Of a stretch of DNA of 64,000 bases, positions 57,030 through 64,000 are shown in pieces. This DNA comes from Patella vulgata (lineage: Eukaryota; Mollusca; Gastropoda; Patellidae): positions 40,580,593-40,644,592 of the forward strand of contig NC_065882.2 of NCBI RefSeq assembly GCF_932274485.2, written 5' to 3'. The notes below the pieces were generated by a model. It was not told where the DNA came from, did not search any database, and saw nothing but the letters and a program-made list of their open reading frames with translations. Position 1 is the stretch's first letter. Each line of letters begins with the position of its first letter. Both the position numbers and the translations under genes were made by a program.

Positions 57030-57370
57030 TGTCTACAAGTCTACAATGGTGGGGGGGGGGGGGGTCATTATGTTGACATAATATATTAATAAAACATAAA
57101 TTTCTAGTCTGCCCATTTTTATATAAGTGTTCATGATCCCCCTGGACAACTGTTTTGATTTGTGGGGAGGTGGGGGTACCAGGTGTGGAGGGCAGGGGAG
57201 GGGGGAGGGTTGTCATTATGTTGACATAAATGATGATCATGTTATATATTAATAAAACATAAATTTCTAGGACTGTCCATCTCTAAAGAAGTGTTTATGA
57301 TGCCCCTGGACAACTGTTTGATTTGTGGAATGGGGGTAGCAGGTGTGTGTGTGTGGGGGGGGGGGTAAAA
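57030..57370. repeat. G-rich terminus duplicated in tandem
   Basis: Outer end of the right arm. Two tandem units of about 155 bp share GTCATTATGTTGACATAA, AATAAAACATAAATTTCTAG and CCCCTGGACAACTGTTT. Runs of 12-15 G occur at about 57050 and 57353. The same terminus occurs inverted at 38810-38910 and at 59795-59880. Confidence 0.75.
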
Positions 57371-57399
57371 TTGGCGGGAAATGAGTTCACGTTGATTTA

Positions 57400-59120
57400 A
57401 ATGATGATTTTCTTAAGAGCTTGGTAAAAACATTACTTTTTAATTCTTAATTCCACTGCACATCTCTAGATATGTGTATAAGATTACAATTGTATGGGGG
57501 AGGGAGGGTAAATGTATTTTGTGGGACAGAAACCACTTCGTTCAAAATTGATCTGATAAAGTGTTTTCTTGAGTTTTCGCTCTGTACTAATATCGTCATT
57601 CAAAATATTAAACTATTATGGTACTTTTCGAGAGATCTGGAAATGTACATAAAAAACACATGTTTAGATATTAGTTTATTCTTATAACATGAGCGGAATA
57701 GATATCTTCTTGATGGCTGATCAACAGCTCGCATATATCCTTTGGATATGCTTCAGATACCCATTCACATTGTAAATCTTCTTTCCAGCCTTGTATCGCA
57801 GGGTCATCTTGTTTAATCATTTGTTTTGCAGCCTGTCTCCCCATTGTTGCAACATTATTATTGCATTTAATGTGCAGCAAAATACTACTCAGGCAAGATG
57901 GTAATACAGAAAGAAAGTTTTGTTATTTTTCATCACGATTAAAATTCCTCCAGAAGATCTTTCTTCTTGTGTCATCTACTGATGTAAGTCGGTTTTCGCC
58001 GTGCAAGCTACAAACAATTTTTTCTAAACCAGCAAGTACGTCATCAGAAACATCATTTGTCTATCCCAATTCTTTAAAAATTGTTAGTAAGTTGGAATTA
58101 TCGTGAAAAAGAAAGACAGATAGTCATTACCACTGAAAGCATGTACCATAGCCCGAAATATTCTCGACACTTTCAATACTAATCTTGATTGGATCAAAAA
58201 ATATATCAAGATTAGTATTGAAAGTATCGAGAATATCCTAGAACTGACAACCAACCACAAGGACACCAAAATATCTTACCTGCTCCTCTTCGCATTGCAA
58301 ATTAATGGAGGTGCTGAAACAAATTGTTTTTTGCGTTCTTGCTCTTGCGAAATAGACATCCCAATCATTCTTTTCGCAAACGATGATCCAAATATACAAA
58401 TTTTGATCGATAATGAGACGGGCAAAGGCAGAAAATATCGCGAAAGGCGACTTACATCAGCAGATGACGCAAGAAGAAAAGATTTTCTGGGTGAAGACCT
58501 TTCTTTATTACCATCTTGCCATATACGTGGTCTTTTGCTGCATGGCTGGAATAAAGATTTACAATGTGAATTGGTTTTTAGAAGCATATCAAAGGATATG
58601 CGAGCTGTTGGTCCGCTACAAAGAAAATATCTATCTCACTTATATGAACTTTTGATTTTGAATCTACTGATGAAGACAAAATCAGAGAAATGGGGTTTAA
58701 GGTCCACCTGACACAAACTAGGTCATTTCGGGACTAACATATGGATTTTAATTTCATTTCAATAATTCGCTTGCGCGTAGGGGTCTTTAGCAGTGGGCTG
58801 AAACCGGATGACCCTGAGAAACCCCACGAAGTTGGACTGATGAAAACAAAGAATAAACTAATAACTAAACATATCTCTGAGTTACTGTGTTTTTGATTTA
58901 CAAATTCCAGATCTCTTGAAAAGTACCATTATAATTTGATATTTTGAATGAAAACGCTAACGAGACACCACTTTAAGCTAATTTATGAACAAAATGATTT
59001 CTGTTCACAAAAATCCATGTTGCCAATCACAATCCCCCCCTCCCCCACGGGCACCCACCCCACACAATGGGAATCTTTTAAACATGTTTAGAGATGTTTC
59101 ATCAAGCTCTTAGACTAGGG
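57400..59120. mobile_element. Second fold-back element, 1.7 kb, centre at 58196
   Basis: Perfect inner palindrome: 58158-58188 and 58204-58234 (31 bp, one mismatch, 15-base loop, core CTTTCAATACTAATCTTGA). Outward, 57690-57960 pairs with 58440-58660 (ATTTACAATGTGAAT, CATCAG-AGATGAC-CAAGAAGAA) and 57590-57640 with 58905-58955 (CCAGATCTCT, AAAAGTACCAT, ATATTTTGAATGA). The right arm is opened by a SINE (58681-58835). Open frames on the arms mirror each other (LQCEWVSEAYPKDICELL and its counterpart). I recognise no protein family in them. Confidence 0.75.
58681..58835 (-). mobile_element. 5'-truncated SINE, 15-bp target duplication
   Basis: Same family as 41370 (CACAAACTAGGTCATTTCGG, GCGCGTAGGGGTCTTTAGCA). 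Flanked by ACTGATGAAGACAAA (58666-58680) and ACTGATGAAAACAAA (58836-58850). Confidence 0.88.
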
Positions 59121-59789
59121 ATCAAATTTGACGGACGCAAACACCCAAAATGCGTGTTGATTTTGTAGACTGCGTGTTGCAAAATATGTCACACGAAAAT
59201 AAATGTGTGTAACATTTTTTCACTTATTAATACTGAATAACATGATTTCTTCTACGCAAAATCAAGACCATAATTATGACAAAAAACGGAAATTCTTTTG
59301 ATTATTTTCCTTCCTTGCTGAAATTGTAAATAAAGCGATATCTATATCTGGCGTTTTGTGACATCTGCGCATGCGTCAAGTATTCAGATTTCTTCATCAG
59401 ACAATCGGAATTCTTCAGTTTTTTCCCGAACTGATCGTTTTTATTGATAAAAATCTTATAATTTATCGGCTAGGAGTTTACCCTATTGAATAAAAACATA
59501 CACACATATCATAATTGACCTCTTTTAGTGTTGACTGTTCGACTATCTGTCCTTTCATTATTGTCGTTATATTCCATCAAACAGATTCCGACATCGGTCA
59601 AAAATATACGTTATTGGCGACTAGCTTTCAAGTTTCACGCGACACAGTTTTTTAATAGTAAAAAAAAAACATGTACCCAAAATATATATCGCGGTTTTGA
59701 TTTTTCTGGATGATATTTAACATAAATATTGAAAAAATGTTTTCATTTTGATGTTATTTACGATATTTTTGTGCTTAAAATGATGAATA

Positions 59790-60170
59790 AATACTGTTTA
59801 AAGATGGGCAGTACTAGAAATTTATGTTTTTATTAATATATTATGTCAACATAATGCCCCCCCCCCCCCATTGTAGACATTTGACCCCCTATATCTTGAA
59901 AACACCCCCTCAAACGCCTGATTACCGCCCAGATTCGGAATCTACACGATTAACTGGTCTAGAAATACTTGGTCTCATAATTTAACAGCTCGAGTGGCGA
60001 TTCCCCCCCTTCAGCCACCGGACTATCTCTATATTCCAGTGGATATTCTAATTGGGCGTTGACGAGTATTTATAAATAACGACATTACATTCGCCTTTCC
60101 GTATACGATAGATTAGGTCTATATTTTTATTTCATTAAATGCAACTTTTATGGTACGCAATACAAAAGAC
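59790..60170. repeat. Third copy of the fold-back terminus
   Basis: 59795-60030 matches 38860-39070 in the same orientation and 56880-57125 inverted (GACATTTGACCCCCTATAT, CCCCTCAAACGCCTGAT, TTCAGCCACCGGACTA). 60100-60150 matches 39540-39590 inverted (CGATAGATTA, TTAAATGCAACTTT). It lies just before the 19-bp array at 60251. Confidence 0.75.
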
Positions 60171-60250
60171 ACATAAGAGAAACGTAGATCGTAGCGAGAA
60201 CACACGGCTATCTAAAGACCTGTCTTTAATTATACAAAGACCTGCGTAAA

Positions 60251-60545
60251 ACACACGGTTGAATGATAAATCGCACAGTAAAACGTTTTACTTCCCAAAT
60301 TTTGATTTAACATGTACGTGTCAGATAAAGCCTGTTGATCCTTGATTATACTCCTTTTGGTGCAGTTATCGCAACTAGCAAGAAAACACACGAATTAAAC
60401 AATACACAACATTGACATTCATTTTTACCGGACGGTTAATTAACACACCTCTACAGAAAACGCACCGTTGCACAGTTTTTCATTCCTAGTTTTAATTTAC
60501 TCACCATTCAGACAGTTTTTCACCCTTGATAATTAACACACCTTA
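60251..60545. repeat. 19-bp phased degenerate array, motif AACACACC (GGTGTGTT on minus)
   Basis: Starts near 60251, 60270, 60290, 60310, 60328, 60347, 60366, 60385, 60403, 60423, 60442, 60460, 60480, 60499, 60518 and 60535: mean spacing about 18.9. The right half (from 60423) is clearest. On the minus strand the motif is GTGTGTTAA or GTGAGTAAA, close to the GTGAGTAT of the array at 3785. It adjoins a copy of the fold-back terminus. Confidence 0.65.
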
Positions 60546-60689
60546 TTTACAATTTAAACGTGGTAATACCAAGTAATAGTCATAAGATTAATTTTCTTTC
60601 GACACACGTACAAATAACAAATGCGACAAAGAACTATATAAGGGCTGTGCACAAATTGACCCCTTAGCAGTTCTCAGTGTAAATTAGTA

Positions 60690-62423
60690 CAAGCGGTTGC
60701 CATGCAAGATACGCCCACATTTTGCAAGAGATGGACAGAGAACAAGCTCAAAAAAAGAAGTGATTTTTCATACAATCAAGGGCCATAATTCAGGAAGTTG
60801 CGATCTGATATGCATGAATATTAAAAGGAACCAAGATCTTCGGGTTATAAACATGTATTTCAAGTTTCATCCAAATCGGATCAAAATTGTGTCCAAAACC
60901 TTGATATACCCATGTACAATATTTGCATATGAGGGGCAGCCATTTTGTCCGGCAGTTTTGGTCCGAATTGTACGAAATTCGGACTCAACCATCATAAGAG
61001 TGTAACAGTGATATATTCAAACGTTTTTTTAAATCGGATAAAAATTGTGACATCTAGAGGGATCACATCCTAAAAACGCGACTTTTCGTACAATCAAAGG
61101 CCATAATTCAGGAAGTTACGATCCAACATGCGCGAATATCGAAAGAAACCAAGATCTTTGGGTTATAAATATGTATTTAAAATCTCATCAAAATCAGATC
61201 AAAATTGTGGGCTCTAGAGGATCCACAACCTTGATATACCATATTTACACTATTTGTGTGCAAGAGGCGGCCATTTTGTCCAGCAGTTTTGGTCTGATTT
61301 CCACCAAATTCGAACTCAGCCATCATAATTATAATGGTGTAACGGTTATATATCAAATGTTTTTTAAAATCGGTAAATAATTGTGACCTCTAGAGGGACC
61401 ACAAGCTAAAAACACAATTTTTTGTACGATCAGGGGCCATAATTCAGGAAGTTACGATCTGATATGCGCGAATATCTAAAGCAACCAAGATCTTTGGGTT
61501 ATAAACATGCATTTCAAGTTCCATCAAAATCAGATTAAAATGGTGATCTCTACAGGGTCCACAACATTGATATACCATATTTTTACGCTCTTTGACTACA
61601 AGGCGTGGCCATTTTGTCTGTCAGTTTTGGTTCGATTTTTACGAAATTCGAACTCAACCATCCTTAGGGTATAACAGTGATATATTCAAACGTTTTTTTA
61701 AATCGGATATAATTATGACCGCTATAGGGTCCACAAGCTAAAAATACGATTTTTCGTACAATCAGGGGCCATAATTTGGAAAGTTAAGATTCGATATGCA
61801 CAAATATCGAAAGGAACCGAGATCTTTGGGTTATAAACTTACATTTCAAGTTCCATCATAATCAGAAGAAAATTGTGACCTCTAGAGGGTCCACAATCTT
61901 GATATACCATATTTTTACGCTATTTGAGAACGAACGGCAGCCATTTTGTCTGTTAATTTTGGGCCGATTTTCACGAAATTCGAACTCAGCTATCCTTAGG
62001 ATGAAAATTATGACCTCTATAGGGTCCACAAGCTAAAAACGCGATTTTTTGTACAATCAGGGGCCATAATTCAGGAAGTTACGGTCCGATATGTGCGAAT
62101 ATCGAAAGGAACTGAGATCTTTGAGTTATAAACATATATTTCAAGTTTAAACCAAATTGGATAAAAATTGTGACCTCTACAGTGTTCACAAGCTAAAAAT
62201 GTGATTTTTATTACAATCAAGGGCCATAATCCATGAAGTTAGAGTCCAATACATGCCAATATCGAAAGGAGCCGAGATCTTAGGGTGATAAACCTATATT
62301 TCAAGTTTCAGTGAAATCGGATAAAAATTGTGACCTGTAGACTGTTCACAAACAATTGTGGACGGACAGACGAACAGGGGCGATGACAATATATGTCCAC
62401 ATTAAAATGTGGGCGTATGAAAA
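60690..62423 (+). mobile_element. RA family, long diverged copy, both ends present
   Basis: 5' end CAAGCGGTTGCCATGCAAG with GATACGCCCACATTTTGC. Five or so units with more divergence than the 18240 copy. 3' end GGACGGACAGACGAACAGGG and a hairpin with two or three mismatches (TATATGTCCACAT, ATGTGGGCGTATG). Confidence 0.82.
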
Positions 62424-62740
62424 TCTACTAGGAGAGTTGTATTGTTTTTGGTATAATAATCCAGAGATTTCAGCTCAATGAAACTGTAGGTGATCATCTC
62501 TGATGTTTACTATTCACCATTATACACTGTCAACTATGGGCTATTTTCATTCATAATACACATTAAAATATAAAAAATTCCAGAATAAATTTTATAACAG
62601 GTATCCTTATGTTATAAACCATGTCCATGCAAAAAATAACTAGTATTTAGTAATAATAGCAGTTACAACATATAAAATTACAAACAACTAGCAGACAAGA
62701 CACAGTGCAACCTCTTGGCAGCCATCTTGGCTTATTTTAA
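62424..62740. other. Intron, unclassified
   Basis: AT-rich spacer between two RA copies; nothing recognised. Confidence 0.35.
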
Positions 62741-63062
62741 CAAAATGTGAACTCACAGGGTAACGGTGATAAATTCAAACGTTCTTTTTTTTAAATTTGA
62801 TAATAATTGTGACCTCTAGAGGGACCACAAGCTAAGAACGTGATTTTTTATACAATCAGGGGCCACAATCCATGAAATTTCGATCCAATACATGCCAATA
62901 TCGAAAGGAACCAAGATCTTTTGGAGATAAATCTATATTTCAAGTTTCATCAAAATCGGATAAAAATTGTGACCTGTAGAGTATCCACAAACAATTGTGG
63001 ACGGACTTCCGGACGGACAGGGGTGACAACAATATCCACATAAAAAATGTGGGCATATAAAA
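62741..63062 (+). mobile_element. RA family, 5'-truncated, 3' end present
   Basis: Last half-units of RA (GTGACCTCTAGAGGGACCAC, CCATGAAATTTCGATCC) and a worn 3' end (ACAATATCCACATAAAAAATGTGGGC). It ends 111 bases from the donor of the AGBL5 exon at 63174. Confidence 0.78.
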
Positions 63063-63173
63063 ACAAATAACTGTACAAATTAATATGTATATAAATTTAA
63101 CACATTTAATGAGTTTAATAAATTGGAGGTTACCATACAACTTCTGGAAATAATACTACAGAAAAATAATTAC

Positions 63174-63343
63174 CTGTGAATAATACCAATAGCTTTTAAT
63201 GTTGAAACACGACCACTACCTTCTTTAGACATACCATCACGTTTATCTTTGGTATACATATTTCTTTCTGAGAAATTACAGCCAGTAAAATCAAAATGAG
63301 CTGTATTTAATGATATTAACTTGGGAAATAACATATTTTCTAC
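63174..63343 (-). CDS. AGBL5: AGBL5 (cytosolic carboxypeptidase 5) exon, first in window
   Basis: Minus-strand internal exon of 170 nt: acceptor TTTACAG before 63343 and donor GTAATT from 63173. It reads [19 protein letters not shown], then [17 protein letters not shown] and KEGSGRV, and ends KAIGIIH plus two bases of a Ser codon. From memory this matches vertebrate AGBL5 almost residue for residue. AGBL5 is a cytosolic M14D zinc carboxypeptidase that removes branch-point and other glutamates from tubulin. The two zinc ligands of the HxxE motif lie in exons to the right, outside the window. The leftover AG joins the C that opens the exon at 38243, giving Ser and restoring the family motif HSYTLECNYNTGR. 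The intron between them is 24.9 kb. Confidence 0.97.
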
Positions 63344-64000
63344 CTGTAAAATAAATACATAATCAAACTTAACAATAGCAATAAAGATAATGTTGTCAAC
63401 ATTATGAGGTTGACCGTTTGGAACAGTATTCATCACATGATGTTGATTTCTCTTCCACAAATGCCTACTACACAGAATAGAAATCTCCTTTCTTTTCTTT
63501 TTTATCAATCAGCCCCTTATGTGTACACTTTTTCTGATAAACTAGTCTTAATTAAAGATGCATATTCGTCCAGGCATTTTAACTCAATTTTGCATCATTC
63601 CGGGCAGTTGCTGCAATGGAAATGCCGATCACGGTTTATGGTCGGTCTAAACGTAAATTATCACCCCAAAAAAAAGTCCCAGTCCAAAATCCGTGCCCAA
63701 ATGGGTGAAATTGGCAAATATCCAAAATGGCCACCAGTTTTGACTGGAAAATGCCGATTTTGGTATCAAAATATACCCTTTCGGGTTAGCTGAGACCATT
63801 TCCATACAAATGACGAAAGGGTTCTCTCTCAGTTCACTGTAGACGCAGCATCGTTGGTGTGTCCGATTTTTATCACCAACCACCCAACCACCCAAGATGT
63901 CCAAACCTATTGAAGCACACAGCAAATTTATTTAACAAAATGATTCAAATGATGACTCAGTTGGATCCCAATATGCAGTGAACCATTTGATAATAAACTG
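63344..64000. other. AGBL5 intron 5' of the first visible exon
   Basis: Acceptor-side intron of the exon at 63343. The open frames on both strands (up to 129 codons) match nothing I know of AGBL5 and lack good splice sites in phase. The next upstream exon is not in the window. Confidence 0.4.

Larger units (their letters stand above)
38800..57170. mobile_element. Giant fold-back element, arms interrupted by insertions
   Basis: Inverted matches nest around a centre near 53440: 38800-39470 with 55510-57170; 50722-51108 with 54660-55022; 52737-52905 with 53985-54173. Shared tags include TTACGCATC/GATGCGTAA, GGTAATTCCCACAC/GTGTGGGAATTA, ATTTTGATTACCAAGCG/CGCTTGGTAATCAAAAT and GTACATTACATGCGCATGTC. 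The left arm is opened by a 10-kb segment (40262-50106) and a small element (51109-52079), the right arm by RB (55844-56803). The loop (52906-53984) holds a SINE. The net arm length is about 3-4 kb. No transposase gene belonging to it is seen. The architecture recalls fold-back elements such as Drosophila FB and sea urchin TU. Confidence 0.75.

Noticed and set aside
38800-57170. Polinton/Maverick with long inverted ends
   Set aside because: No polymerase, integrase, ATPase, protease or capsid-like gene is visible between the arms, and arm pairs nest down to a 1-kb loop, which fits a fold-back.
63404-63925. AGBL5 upstream exon in the last 600 bases
   Set aside because: None of the frames resembles the AGBL5 peptidase domain and no acceptor/donor pair fits phase 0 at 63343.

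Overview
This is eukaryotic, AT-rich, invertebrate DNA. The interspersed repeat families, whose 3' ends carry strings of GACGGACG and a terminal hairpin, are of a kind I associate with molluscs and especially bivalves. I infer the phylum; I have not shown it. No bacterial-style genes are present.

One host gene spans the whole window. Five minus-strand exons (63174-63343, 38108-38243, 27827-28011, 6801-6985, 478-671) join with matching splice phases at all four junctions. They encode the end of the catalytic domain and the start of the disordered tail of a cytosolic carboxypeptidase-like protein 5 (AGBL5/CCP5), a tubulin deglutamylase. Only about 870 coding bases lie in 64 kb. The introns (about 24.9, 10.1, 20.8 and 6.1 kb) are filled with nested mobile elements. 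The 5' part of the gene lies beyond 64000 and the 3' part before position 1.

Intron 6986-27826: several copies of a Helitron-like family (here RA) and a second such family (RB); a tRNA-derived SINE; a broken Ty3/gypsy fossil (about 10.3-12.95 kb); a transposase gene of an unclassified invertebrate family, cut by an RA insertion and running in frame into a hAT transposase (17.6-22.3 kb); and a broken copy of a multi-copy gene family of unknown function (25.9-27.2 kb).

Intron 28012-38107: RB with a MITE inside it, RA, a Penelope-like element with GIY-YIG endonuclease, tandem copies and inverted ends (30.2-33.7 kb), and a 451-bp direct repeat pair.

Intron 38244-63173: an 18-kb fold-back structure (about 38.8-57.2 kb) whose left arm holds a 10-kb segment. 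That segment contains SINEs with clear target-site duplications, a DUF7869-like gene relic and a possible small two-exon gene. A second, smaller fold-back follows (57.4-59.1 kb), then more RA.

The most unusual signals are: (i) degenerate arrays with a 19-bp phase at four places (3.8, 50.7, 54.7 and 60.25 kb), two of them in the fold-back arms; (ii) RA and RB, for which the window holds its own empty sites, showing insertion at or next to an A-T step with no target duplication, with 3' hairpins complementary to the 5' end; and (iii) RA 5' ends that abut the splice acceptors of two AGBL5 exons.
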